From: Bacteroidota bacterium
Lineage (GTDB): Bacteria > Bacteroidota > Bacteroidia > Bacteroidales > Lentimicrobiaceae
DNA length: 64,000 nt
Direction: 5' to 3'
NCBI GenBank assembly: GCA_009773515.1
Contig: WSXX01000016.1
Location: forward strand, 1 to 64,000
Shown: positions 18,869-28,034 of the stretch, in pieces
How positions within the stretch are numbered: the stretch's first letter is position 1
Layout: every line of letters starts with the position of its first letter
Notes under the pieces: generated by a model
What the model was told of the DNA's origin: nothing
The model's database searches: none
Seen by the model: the letters and a program-made list of their open reading frames with translations, nothing else
Translations under genes and position numbers: made by a program

Positions 18869-21800
18869 TTATCTTACAATTGATATTTTCACCGAACTAA
18901 AAGACTCATTTCCAAGCGCATCTCTCACCCTGAGCCTGCCAATATACAAGCCAGCTGAAATCTGACTTCCATTGGCACCTCTGCCATCCCATTCAAATGC
19001 CACAGAACGGTATCCATCAGCAAAGATAGTGCGATTCAAACTGGCAACCTGAATCCCCGCAAGTGAAAATATGCTTAGATTGAGGTCGAGGTTTTCACCG
19101 GCTTTGTTGTGCTCAAAAATTAATGTTGCCATTTCGCTGAATGGATTGGGATATATATCAAAAGAGCCCAGAGTCAGTTCGCTTGATGAAGCAACAAAGA
19201 AATCGATAGAAGCTTCAGATGAGTTGTTATTTACATCCCATACTTTAACCCTGACAGTATGTTTACCCGGCTCCAAACGTTTGAATGGATAGGTAATACG
19301 GCCGCTTTTATAGGTATTCAGATCGGCTTCGTAATAATCGTTCAGAATAAAAGGTGCATCTGTTTTCAGGTTAAGAACAGCTACAATATCGTGACCTATA
19401 CTACTTCCTATTGTGTTAACACCGCTTTCATCATTCACATAGGCGATTAATACCGGATTTTCATCAGTAAAACCACCTGAACGGAAAAGTGTATCGTTGA
19501 TAAACAGCCTTATTTCAGGTCCTGATTGATCTGTAATTGCGGTATTGCTTATTCCTCCGATAACAAACCGGTCATGATATCCGGCAGCATCTCTTACTCC
19601 ATCAGTAGCATAATAACTGATTTTTCCCTTTCCAAACTGATAGGCAATATCGCGGGGAACTATAAAGGAAATACTGAAGTAGCCGTTTTCGACCAGCGCT
19701 TTTCCTTTGTAGATAATGTTTTTTCTGACACTGAAGGTCATACGCGAAGCGCCGTCAGAACCGAGGGTTTCAATAAGGGTTTCTTTATCAAAGACAGTTG
19801 GAGTTATCACACCTGAAAAATCGGTAAGAGGAATTCCATCCTCATCGCCGACATAACCGGTGATTGTAACTTCTTCCATTGCTCTGAGGGTATCTGACAA
19901 GAAGCTTACAGCATTGCCATTAATGGATGTTGTATAAATTTTATATTCAGGATATGCCATTTTTAAAGCGGGATCGCCCAATAGAACAAACTTCTTACCA
20001 TTATTATCAGGCCCCGACAAACGTTTTGATATCCTGATCAGATCACCCAGATAAGGCATTCCGTTGTCGGTAGGTTTAAAAGCTATGTTGTAAAAATTAC
20101 GGGCCAGAGTAAAATTCGGTGTTCCAAAAGTTGGTCTGGCAGTAGTAAATAAAGCCACACCTCCGCCTCTTGGATTCAGAAATACCATTTCGCCTGCCGA
20201 CACACGCAAAGGATCATCATATCGGCTAAACTCACAGGTGGCAGTCATAAAGACAGGCATTCTGTCGAAGTTGGTCCAGCTGAGTACATCATTGACTTCA
20301 AGCACTCTTTCATGCGCCCAACCCGTTTCTCCGCCATGTCCGGTATAGTTTACAATTAAAGCACCTTTTTCCATTCGTTGATTTATAGCAAGATTGGCAT
20401 CAGGGGCTCTTTGTCCGCCGGGAGTTGAAATTTGCGGATATGCATCCAGAAAAATCTTTTCAGTGTTATAGTTTCTGTATGTTGTATCAATCATGGTTGC
20501 CAACTGATCTGCCTGGCGCATGTGTTCATTTCCATCTTCATCATCAGCTACAAATGCAATTATATTTCGCCATTCTCCATGCACCTTATCTGCAGCTGTT
20601 GCATAATGAATTATTTTATCTACAGCATTTTTCGCCTGTTCAGCTGTCTGAACAACCAAACGCCCGACACCAATATCAACAACATCTGATGATAGTCCAC
20701 CTTCTGCATCATCAATAGACGCAAAGAAATCATCAGTTGCATAAGAGTTTACAGGATGTAATGATTCTACCGATTGAAATGTGGGGACAAAGTTTGAATT
20801 TCCGGTCAGATAATCTTTGTAATCGTAAGATGCATCCCCAAAGAGCAGAAGATAGCGGGGTTGATTTCCTGATGAGGCTTTTTTCCAGAGCATACGCATA
20901 AAGTCCCTGATTGCAGAAATATCCTGTGCACCTGACGAAAACTCATTGTAAATTGTTTGAGGCTGCACAACCAATACACTAAAATCATTATGTGAAGTGT
21001 GAAATTCAGCCAGACGCACAGCCTGATCGGCAAAGTCGGGATGAGCGACAATAACCATTGTATGGGGGCCCAATCCATGAAGATTCTGGTTGGCAAGCTT
21101 TTCAACAAATTGAGGTTTCAGAAATGAAGCATTGTCTGAAAGAACATATTCACGCCTGCTGTCAGAAAGTGCTTTGAACTGAAATCCGCTTCCGGTTGAA
21201 ACGACGTTAATATATCCGGGTTGCAGAGGATTGCTTACATCCCACAATTGCGAAACCTGCCCCGAACCAGTAAACCTATACTCAACAACTCCTTCAACAC
21301 CGGCTTTTCTGAAGTTCATCATTCCTCCTGAGAAATTTAAAGCGGCCGGAGTATTTATTTCAATAAAGTTAAGCCAACCCAATGCACTACCGGAGGGTTT
21401 ATTATATTTAAGGTTAACAGATGACAGCGCAGAAGTTGTGAGTGCTTTAAAAGTCTCTGTGTTCATCCTTGCATAAGCGGTATTTGCCTCTGTAGTAATT
21501 GGCGAAACAAACGAGGTAAAGGTTTTTCCAGCGGCTGCAAGCGTAAAGCTGGTTGAGCTGGTTGATCTTGCAGCAACGCTTAACCTTATTGATACTTCTT
21601 TTTCAGCTGCTGTTGAATAAGCAGGTATTGCATAATCGCGGCTTGAAACAATATCAAATAAATCTCCAAACCACTCTTTACCTGATTTTACAAGACTGAA
21701 CTCATCGGGATGATAGGCATAAAACCAATCATAATCGACAATAACAGTTCCGGCAGGGGACGCAGGCTGAGGAAATTCCATCATCCGGCTTCCTGTGCCT

Positions 21801-22657
21801 GAATTCACACTTAAAAAATAGTAAGAGTAATCCGAATATAAATGTTTGCGGTGATTAAACAGTTCAGTTTGTAAATTATAATCCCATTTTTCTGTGCCCT
21901 GCGCATAAAATAAAATGTAATCTCCCTGATCAAAAGTGCCATCTCCTCCATCAATCACCATAACCGAAACTTCCGGTAAATCGTCATTTCGCGGACTGTC
22001 AGCCCTTTCGGGAAGCATACCACCACCATAACCATGAACTCTGATCAGTGAGGAACTCAGACCATTGACATTTATTCCCATTGCAGCCAGATCATTGTAG
22101 GTCAGCTGATGAATTCCGTTTTGTTTTACGGATAGCCTATACCAGTCGCCGGTTGCAAGCACTGAGGTATTGGAATAAGCCAGACTGTTTTTATTTACAG
22201 CTGATGGCTGTTCAGCTTCTTCAAACTCAAAACTGAAGGAAACCAGCTTCTCAATTGTACCGTTTTCAGGGTTTTTTCTAAGCGGAGTAAATAATATCTG
22301 ATGTGAATACAATTCATCCTTCCCAAAAGCAGAAAAGATAGGTGATATATTTTCTGACAGGCTATGATAATCTGCAAATAACAAAGCAGCCATTTCAATA
22401 CTATCGAGAGGTTTATATACCTCATCAGCGAGGATTACAGAAGCAACAGGCTGTTTATGATTGATATTTATCACCAAAACCGGTAAGCCAGTCTCTTCAG
22501 ATGAAAAGCAATTCTCACAGGAAAGCCAGGCTACAGAACTACCTGTTCCAACATACGGAGGCTGCCAGATTACAGCTTGCTGGGCCGGTAACCTGAAAGA
22601 AATCAAGAATACTTTGATAAAGAACAAAGCAATAATTACTGGTGTAAAACGCTGCAT
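18869..22657 (-). CDS. porU: PorU-like T9SS C25 peptidase, copy 1 (first gene of the array)
   Basis: A 1262-residue member, divergent from copies 2 and 3 over most of its length but with the same order of domains and an intact dyad: H774 (TGHGGE) and C808 (TATCEFSR). The C-terminal domain is of the same FlgD-like type (YPNPFSEMATLIFEHN). It is first in the unit, read from a promoter back-to-back with that of porP/sprF and near gldJ. In Flavobacterium johnsoniae porV, porU and gldJ are neighbours, so this copy is the best positional candidate for the ancestral porU. It could instead be the diverged one, with copies 2 and 3 duplicated from the ancestral gene. Confidence 0.85.
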   Translation of the reverse strand: MQRFTPVIIALFFIKVFLISFRLPAQQAVIWQPPYVGTGSSVAWLSCENCFSSEETGLPVLVININHKQPVASVILADEVYKPLDSIEMAALLFADYHSLSENISPIFSAFGKDELYSHQILFTPLRKNPENGTIEKLVSFSFEFEEAEQPSAVNKNSLAYSNTSVLATGDWYRLSVKQNGIHQLTYNDLAAMGINVNGLSSSLIRVHGYGGGMLPERADSPRNDDLPEVSVMVIDGGDGTFDQGDYILFYAQGTEKWDYNLQTELFNHRKHLYSDYSYYFLSVNSGTGSRMMEFPQPASPAGTVIVDYDWFYAYHPDEFSLVKSGKEWFGDLFDIVSSRDYAIPAYSTAAEKEVSIRLSVAARSTSSTSFTLAAAGKTFTSFVSPITTEANTAYARMNTETFKALTTSALSSVNLKYNKPSGSALGWLNFIEINTPAALNFSGGMMNFRKAGVEGVVEYRFTGSGQVSQLWDVSNPLQPGYINVVSTGSGFQFKALSDSRREYVLSDNASFLKPQFVEKLANQNLHGLGPHTMVIVAHPDFADQAVRLAEFHTSHNDFSVLVVQPQTIYNEFSSGAQDISAIRDFMRMLWKKASSGNQPRYLLLFGDASYDYKDYLTGNSNFVPTFQSVESLHPVNSYATDDFFASIDDAEGGLSSDVVDIGVGRLVVQTAEQAKNAVDKIIHYATAADKVHGEWRNIIAFVADDEDGNEHMRQADQLATMIDTTYRNYNTEKIFLDAYPQISTPGGQRAPDANLAINQRMEKGALIVNYTGHGGETGWAHERVLEVNDVLSWTNFDRMPVFMTATCEFSRYDDPLRVSAGEMVFLNPRGGGVALFTTARPTFGTPNFTLARNFYNIAFKPTDNGMPYLGDLIRISKRLSGPDNNGKKFVLLGDPALKMAYPEYKIYTTSINGNAVSFLSDTLRAMEEVTITGYVGDEDGIPLTDFSGVITPTVFDKETLIETLGSDGASRMTFSVRKNIIYKGKALVENGYFSISFIVPRDIAYQFGKGKISYYATDGVRDAAGYHDRFVIGGISNTAITDQSGPEIRLFINDTLFRSGGFTDENPVLIAYVNDESGVNTIGSSIGHDIVAVLNLKTDAPFILNDYYEADLNTYKSGRITYPFKRLEPGKHTVRVKVWDVNNNSSEASIDFFVASSSELTLGSFDIYPNPFSEMATLIFEHNKAGENLDLNLSIFSLAGIQVASLNRTIFADGYRSVAFEWDGRGANGSQISAGLYIGRLRVRDALGNESFSSVKISIVR

Positions 22658-22710
22658 ATCAGGTGTATTTTCAGATGGTTGTAGTTACTTGGCAGATCTA
22701 TTCCGACAAA

Positions 22711-22740
22711 CAAATATGCTCATAAAAATAACACAGCCAA
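22711..22740 (-). promoter_or_regulatory. Promoter of the porU unit
   Basis: Minus strand: TTG (22740-22738), 19 nt, CATATTTG (22718-22711), 7/8 with TAnnTTTG. Its -33 box abuts that of the divergent porP/sprF promoter, the two forming CAATTG at 22738-22743. Confidence 0.55.
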
Positions 22741-22770
22741 TTGATAATTGTTTCATTTCATGTATCTTTG
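22741..22770 (+). promoter_or_regulatory. Distal promoter of porP/sprF-gldJ
   Basis: TTG (22741-22743), exactly 19 nt, TATCTTTG (22763-22770), a full match to the Bacteroidota consensus. It would give a leader of about 140 nt before the ATG at 22920. Confidence 0.6.
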
Positions 22771-22803
22771 TAAACAATAAGCCGCTGTCAAAAGTTAAAG
22801 CAT

Positions 22804-22829
22804 AATAACGACACTAAAAGATCGTTATT
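22804..22829 (+). promoter_or_regulatory. Hairpin between two porP/sprF promoters
   Basis: Inverted repeat AATAACGA (22804-22811) and TCGTTATT (22822-22829) with a 10-nt loop, in the leader of the distal promoter and overlapping the region just before the proximal promoter. There is no T-tract, so it is not a typical terminator. Possible operator or RNA structure. Confidence 0.35.
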
Positions 22830-22833
22830 GTAA

Positions 22834-22866
22834 TTGATCCGGTAGTTTTTACTTTTTTTACCTTTG
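22834..22866 (+). promoter_or_regulatory. Proximal promoter of porP/sprF-gldJ
   Basis: TTG (22834-22836), 22 nt, TACCTTTG (22859-22866). The -7 box is an 8/8 match; the spacing is slightly longer than usual. Initiation is expected about 45 nt before the ATG at 22920. Confidence 0.5.
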
Positions 22867-22919
22867 TGGCCTCCATTTTAAAAATTCTTCGTAATATTGG
22901 CTGCTGAAAAACAAACGAT

Positions 22920-23912
22920 ATGAGAATAAAACTGAGTTTGTTCCTGCTTATGATACTGACAGCAAATGCAGTATTTGCTCAGGACGCCTCTTTTTCCCAA
23001 TATTACGGAAATCCAATGTATCTCAATCCTGCACTGGCAGGATCAAAGATATGTCCAAGGCTAACCCTGAATTACAGGAACCAATGGCCTGCAATTCCTT
23101 CAACTTATGTCACTTATTCTGCCTCATACGATCAGTTTATTGATGTGATTTCGGGAGGAGTTGCCCTGATGGTTGTTTCCGACAATCAGGGTGATGGCAT
23201 GATAACCAATACATCAGCCAGCGCAATGTACTCTTTCAGGTTAAACCTTTCGAAAAACCTGACGATGAATACCGGCATACAAGCCAGCTACATTCAGAAT
23301 AAACTCAATTGGAATAAATTTATTTTTGAAGATCAGCTCCTCTGGGGTGACATCAATAACCCTCCTCCTACCCAGGAAAGTCCTCCCGACAGAATGAATA
23401 TTGGCATGGTTGACTTTTCAGCCGGAATGCTTTTCGGATATAGAGAAAGTATGTATTTTGGAGTTGCTGCACATCACATGAATCAGCCCGACAACTCTTA
23501 TTACAGCACCAGCAACAGTAAGCTCGACATGAAACTGACTGCACATGCCGGTGCACTCATCAGCATCAGAGATGGATTAGGCGGAGGTGATATTGAAGAT
23601 ATGAGCCTGTCACCTAATATTATGTACCAGCAACAAGGAAAGTTCCATCAGCTAAATCTGGGGATGTACCTTAATATATATCCAATGGTAATTGGAGCAT
23701 GGTTCCGTCATAATTTTGAAAATTCAGATGCAGTAATCGGACTAATTGGTTTCCAACATGCAAAATTTAAGGTTGGATACAGTTACGATTTCACAACTTC
23801 GCAATTAACCAATAGTGCAACTCATGGTGCTCATGAGATTTCATTTGCATGGCAATTTGATTGCGGACAAAAAACTTTCAAGCACAAGGCAATAAAATGC
23901 CCAAGATTTTAG
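22920..23912 (+). CDS. PorP/SprF family T9SS outer-membrane protein
   Basis: A 330-residue outer-membrane barrel of the PorP/SprF family. Members act in T9SS or help secretion of particular cargos, and PorP-type proteins link to the PorK/N ring or to cell-surface anchoring. The signal peptide ends at residue 20 (VFAQ) and is followed by the diagnostic start of the mature protein, QDASFSQYYGNPMYLNPALAG. Two C-terminal cysteines (FDCGQ and IKCPRF) are typical of this branch. The gene is 31 nt upstream of gldJ and probably cotranscribed with it. Confidence 0.9.
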   Translation: MRIKLSLFLLMILTANAVFAQDASFSQYYGNPMYLNPALAGSKICPRLTLNYRNQWPAIPSTYVTYSASYDQFIDVISGGVALMVVSDNQGDGMITNTSASAMYSFRLNLSKNLTMNTGIQASYIQNKLNWNKFIFEDQLLWGDINNPPPTQESPPDRMNIGMVDFSAGMLFGYRESMYFGVAAHHMNQPDNSYYSTSNSKLDMKLTAHAGALISIRDGLGGGDIEDMSLSPNIMYQQQGKFHQLNLGMYLNIYPMVIGAWFRHNFENSDAVIGLIGFQHAKFKVGYSYDFTTSQLTNSATHGAHEISFAWQFDCGQKTFKHKAIKCPRF

Positions 23913-23943
23913 TTAACAATAATCAAAACAACAAATACCAGAA

Positions 23944-25428
23944 ATGATCAGTTACAGAAACATCTATCTGAAGATCACCTTCTTTGCTGCAGTAGCCTTA
24001 CTAGCAACGTCATGCTCAAAAGAGTCATCGCGAACCACGGGTTGGGAGTATAACAACTCTAAAAACGGTGGATTCGAGGTTAATACCAAGTATCAGGGAC
24101 AACCTTTGGGACCCGGTCTGGTTATGATTGAAGGGGGTACTTTTACAATGGGACGCGTTACAGATAACCCTATGTATGATTGGGATAACATTCCACGAAG
24201 GGTTACCGTACCATCATATTACATTGACGAAACAGAAGTTGCCAATGTTGACTATGTGGAATACCTGTATTGGTTAAGTCGTGTTTTTGGCACTGACTAT
24301 CCTGAGGTTTACCGCAAGGCATTGCCCGATACTCTTGTTTGGCGCGAAAAACTCGCTTACAACGAGCCTTTGGTTGAAACCTACTTCCGTCATCCGGCTT
24401 ACCGCAATTATCCGGTAGTTGGTGTAAGCTGGGTTCAGGCAAATGAATACTGCCTCTGGAGAACTGACAGGGTAAATGAAATGATGCTTATCCGCGAAGG
24501 CATCCTTGATTTCGATCCCGATCAACGCAATGAAAATAATTACAACACCGAAGCTTATCTTGCCGGACAATACGAAGGCCTGGTCAACAAACCTTTAAAG
24601 GATCTGAACCCAAGCGGAACCGGTGAGCGCAGAGCTCGTCTTGAAGATGGAATCATGGTGCCGAAATACAGACTCCCGACCGAAGCTGAATGGGAATTTG
24701 CTGCCATGGGACTTGTTGGCAACACACTTTATGAGCGCGTTGTTGAAAGAAGAGTTTACCCATGGAACGGAACAATTGTCCGCTCTGATGAAAAGAAATA
24801 CTATGGTCAGTTTCTTGCCAACTTCAAACGTGGACGTGGTGACTATATGGGCGTTGCCGGAAGCCTGAATGATGGTGCTGACCTGCCCGCAGAAGTTGCT
24901 TCTTACTGGCCAAATGATTATGGTCTTTATAATATGGCCGGAAACGTTTCAGAATGGGTTCTTGATGTGTATCGTCCCCTCTCTTTTGAAGATGTTGCTG
25001 ATTATGCCCCTTTCCGCGGAAATACATTCACTACCAAAGTAACTGATGAAGAAGGATTCCTTGCACCCAAAGATTCTCTTGGAAGAATCCGTTATCGCGA
25101 GGTTACCACAGAAGAAAGTAAAGACCGTTTCAACTATCGCAGCGCCAACCAGATTAATTATCTGGACGGTGATTATCAGTCAACCATTAATCCTGACTGG
25201 ACCGCTGCTCCTTCTGATACAGTCAATACCACCAATATGATGTATGAGTATGGTAAAACTTCACTCATTTCAGATAAATCAAGAGTTTACAAAGGTGGAT
25301 CATGGAAAGATCCTGCATTCTACCTAAGCCCTTCAACCAGAAGGTATATGGATGAGAACCTGTCTACCAATTATATTGGTTTCCGTTGTGCAATGGGCCG
25401 TGTTGGCGGTGCATACGGTAAAAAATAA
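23944..25428 (+). CDS. gldJ: GldJ, T9SS/gliding-motility lipoprotein
   Basis: A 494-residue outer-membrane lipoprotein with a formylglycine-generating-enzyme (SUMF1/FGE-sulfatase) fold. The lipobox is LLATSC with the lipidated Cys24. The FGE domain begins at GLVMIEGGTFTMGRV and ends with GGSWKDPAFYLSPSTRRY and FRCAMGRVGG. GldJ and its paralogue GldK are required for T9SS function and gliding in Flavobacterium. I call GldJ rather than GldK/PorK because the N-terminal WEYNNSKNGGFE segment is GldJ-like and the next gene is murF, not gldL. A terminator follows. Confidence 0.85.
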   Translation: MISYRNIYLKITFFAAVALLATSCSKESSRTTGWEYNNSKNGGFEVNTKYQGQPLGPGLVMIEGGTFTMGRVTDNPMYDWDNIPRRVTVPSYYIDETEVANVDYVEYLYWLSRVFGTDYPEVYRKALPDTLVWREKLAYNEPLVETYFRHPAYRNYPVVGVSWVQANEYCLWRTDRVNEMMLIREGILDFDPDQRNENNYNTEAYLAGQYEGLVNKPLKDLNPSGTGERRARLEDGIMVPKYRLPTEAEWEFAAMGLVGNTLYERVVERRVYPWNGTIVRSDEKKYYGQFLANFKRGRGDYMGVAGSLNDGADLPAEVASYWPNDYGLYNMAGNVSEWVLDVYRPLSFEDVADYAPFRGNTFTTKVTDEEGFLAPKDSLGRIRYREVTTEESKDRFNYRSANQINYLDGDYQSTINPDWTAAPSDTVNTTNMMYEYGKTSLISDKSRVYKGGSWKDPAFYLSPSTRRYMDENLSTNYIGFRCAMGRVGGAYGKK

Positions 25429-25448
25429 CGATTGTAATTTATTTTCTG

Positions 25449-25486
25449 AAAAGTCCGTTTACATAATAGTAAATGGACTTTTTTTT
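25449..25486 (+). terminator. Terminator of porP/sprF-gldJ
   Basis: Stem of 14 pairs (25449-25462 with 25469-25482, one G-T pair), 6-nt loop, followed by an uninterrupted T run. Confidence 0.85.
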
Positions 25487-25544
25487 GGTCAGTCTGACCA
25501 GCAACCACTTTTATTTATAATTTCGGTTTATAAATCAGGCAATC

Positions 25545-26843
25545 ATGAATTACACCAATAAGGAAGAACTTTTCAGCCTTTTTAAACAACATCCTTACAT
25601 AAGTACTGACTCCAGAATTGCACAACCGGGTAGTTTATTCTTTGCACTTAAAGGTGAAAATTTCGATGGTAACATCTACGCCGCGGGAGCAATAGAAAGA
25701 GGTGCGGCTTATGCTGTTATAGATAATCCGGAGTATTATACAGGAACACGAACATTGCTGGTAAAAAATGTACTTGAAAGTTTGCAGAATCTTGCATCGC
25801 TTTATCGTGCTTCTTTGGGCATACCTATTATTGCCATTACAGGTTCCAACGGAAAAACTACTTCCAAAGAGTTAATTGCTGCAGCCCTTTCAGTTAAATT
25901 CAATACGCATGCGACTCCCGGCAATCTCAACAATCACATTGGCGTTCCTTTGACTATTTTATCAATTACTGCTGAAACAGAAATTGCCATTATTGAAATG
26001 GGAGCTAACCATATTGGTGAAATTGCAACTCTTTGTAATATTGCCAGACCTACCCATGGACTTATAACCAATATCGGAAAAGCGCATCTTGAAGGATTCG
26101 GCGGCCCCGAAGGTGTGATTATTGCTAAGAATGAACTTTATCAGCATCTCTCTGGCAATGGTGGTACAGTATTCGTAAATGCCGAGAATCCACTGCTCAT
26201 GAGGCTTTCAAATAACATAAACCGGATTCTTTTCGGGCAGCCGGGAGTTGCAGATTATACAGGAAACCCGGTTGTGAAAGGTGCAACACTCAATGTTGAG
26301 TTACAGAAGCCTGTTTCATTGATGGTTACCACCAATTTAACAGGTGGCTACAATTTTGAAAATGTGATGGCTGCAATAGCAATATCAGGACACTTCAGAG
26401 CTGATATAAAAAAGGTGTCAGAGGCACTTGCAGCCTATCAGCCAAAAATGAACCGATCCCAGATTCTTGAAACAAAAAACAATACGCTGATTCTGGATGC
26501 TTATAATGCAAATCCATCAAGTATGGAAAGTGCAATCAGGAACTTTAGAGAACTTGATAAAAGCCCAAAGGTATTGATCATCGGCGATATGTTTGAGCTG
26601 GGGGATTCCACTGAAATGGAGCACACTCAAGTTCTGGAGATTGCAACCTCAGCCGGATTTGATAAAATACTGACAGCTGGCCCTCATTTTATGAAAGCAG
26701 CAACCGGATACAAGGGTATTAAATCGTTCGAAGATGCAACAGACCTGAAAGAGTACTTGAAAACGACCTTACTGACCAATAACTTGATTCTGATCAAAGG
26801 ATCAAGAGGAATGAAACTTGAAATTCTTACTGATGCGCTCTGA
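25545..26843 (+). CDS. murF: UDP-N-acetylmuramoyl-tripeptide--D-alanyl-D-alanine ligase
   Basis: Cytoplasmic ligase adding D-Ala-D-Ala to the UDP-MurNAc tripeptide in peptidoglycan synthesis. The 432-residue product has a Mur N-terminal domain (STDSRIAQPGSLFFALKG), the ATP-binding P-loop near residues 98-107 (TGSNGKTTSKE), the central EMGANHIGEI motif and the C-terminal DAYNANPSSM segment. Its length is near normal for MurF. It lies downstream of gldJ after a terminator and overlaps anmK by 11 nt. Confidence 0.93.
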   Translation: MNYTNKEELFSLFKQHPYISTDSRIAQPGSLFFALKGENFDGNIYAAGAIERGAAYAVIDNPEYYTGTRTLLVKNVLESLQNLASLYRASLGIPIIAITGSNGKTTSKELIAAALSVKFNTHATPGNLNNHIGVPLTILSITAETEIAIIEMGANHIGEIATLCNIARPTHGLITNIGKAHLEGFGGPEGVIIAKNELYQHLSGNGGTVFVNAENPLLMRLSNNINRILFGQPGVADYTGNPVVKGATLNVELQKPVSLMVTTNLTGGYNFENVMAAIAISGHFRADIKKVSEALAAYQPKMNRSQILETKNNTLILDAYNANPSSMESAIRNFRELDKSPKVLIIGDMFELGDSTEMEHTQVLEIATSAGFDKILTAGPHFMKAATGYKGIKSFEDATDLKEYLKTTLLTNNLILIKGSRGMKLEILTDAL

Positions 26844-27906
26844 AACCATTAACCGGATACAGGCCATCGGATTGATGTCAGGAACCTCTCTTGACGGACT
26901 CGACATTGCTTTATGTACTTTTGACTTCAGCCACAACCGCATTTCCTATTCAATTGATAACGCTGAAACCATACCCTACCCCGCAGAAATTGCTGAAATA
27001 CTTACGCACGCAATCTCTGCAGACGCAATGAAATTCTTCAGTATCCATGCCATTTACGGAGAATGGATAGGTGTTGAATGTCAAAAGTTTATAAGCAGGA
27101 ATGATGCAAAACCATTGCTGATTGCAAGTCACGGTCACACTATTTTTCACAGACCTGCAGATGGATTCACAACACAAATTGGAAGTGGAGCTCATATTGC
27201 GGCAAAAACAAAGATCAGAACAGTTTGTGATTTCCGCTCACTTGATGTTGCCCTTGGCGGTCAGGGTGCACCATTGGTGCCAATCGGCGACCAATTGCTT
27301 TTCGGTGAGTTTGATGCCTGTGTGAATATCGGTGGATTTTCGAACATCTCACTCGAAATGGATCAGAAAAGAAAGGCTTGGGATATTTGTGCAGCAAACT
27401 TTGTGTTAAATCACTATGCGCAAAAACTCGGAATGGATTTTGACAAATCCGGTCAGATTGCCGCTTCAGGAAAAATCATTGCTCCTTTACTGGAAAGCCT
27501 TAACAATCTTGAGTTCTACAGCAAGTTGCCTCCAAAATCTCTTGGAAGGGAATGGGTTGAAGAATTTATCTTACCTCGTTGTAACAAATACCAGGATGAC
27601 ATCAGCGGAGTGCTCAGCACCCTCACCATTCATATTGCGGATGCCATAAGCAAAGCAATTCCATTATCCTCATCAGCAAAAGTTCTCTTCACTGGAGGAG
27701 GAGTACACAATGATTTTTTGATGAAAAATATCAGGGATTTATCCAACTGCAGCATTATTGTGCCTGACACTCAGATTATTGATTACAAAGAGGCTCTTAT
27801 TTTCGCTTTCCTCGGCGTATTAAGATTTAAAGGATTACCCAATTGCCTTTCAGAAGTTACCGGCGCAAAAACAGATAATTGCGGTGGAATCATTTATGAG
27901 ATTTGA
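26833..27906 (+). CDS. anmK: Anhydro-N-acetylmuramic acid kinase
   Basis: Cell-wall recycling kinase that opens and phosphorylates 1,6-anhydro-MurNAc. The 357-residue product begins MRSETINRIQ and shows GLMSGTSLDGLD, the family signature, and the later glycine-rich FTGGGVHNDF segment. A longer frame begins at TTG 26818; ATG 26833 is preferred and gives an 11-nt overlap with murF, so the two cell-wall genes are translationally coupled. Confidence 0.92.
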   Translation: MRSETINRIQAIGLMSGTSLDGLDIALCTFDFSHNRISYSIDNAETIPYPAEIAEILTHAISADAMKFFSIHAIYGEWIGVECQKFISRNDAKPLLIASHGHTIFHRPADGFTTQIGSGAHIAAKTKIRTVCDFRSLDVALGGQGAPLVPIGDQLLFGEFDACVNIGGFSNISLEMDQKRKAWDICAANFVLNHYAQKLGMDFDKSGQIAASGKIIAPLLESLNNLEFYSKLPPKSLGREWVEEFILPRCNKYQDDISGVLSTLTIHIADAISKAIPLSSSAKVLFTGGGVHNDFLMKNIRDLSNCSIIVPDTQIIDYKEALIFAFLGVLRFKGLPNCLSEVTGAKTDNCGGIIYEI

Positions 27907-28034
27907 GTTTTAAGCGGGAACCTTAATCTGTTTCCTGAAATTCGCTTTTGTTATTTTTATTCTTTATGGTATGGCATAACTCTTGTGCAGAATATAAAAG
28001 TATATCATGTTCAAGAGTGTTAAATATCCTGATT

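Noticed and set aside
23944-25428. Assignment as GldK/PorK
   Set aside because: Although it follows a porP/sprF gene, the following gene is murF and not gldL, and the N-terminal region is GldJ-like.
26833-26843. Possible frameshift fusion of murF and anmK
   Set aside because: Both proteins are complete and of normal length; the 11-nt overlap is ordinary translational coupling.
27948-28034. N-terminal extension of the TonB receptor from a TTG
   Set aside because: The extension has no signal-peptide pattern, whereas ATG 28035 starts one directly. The same reasoning removed TTG or other extensions for porV, upp, tonB, anmK, ppnP, the ThiF-like gene, the reductase, the first flippase and ATP-grasp copy B.
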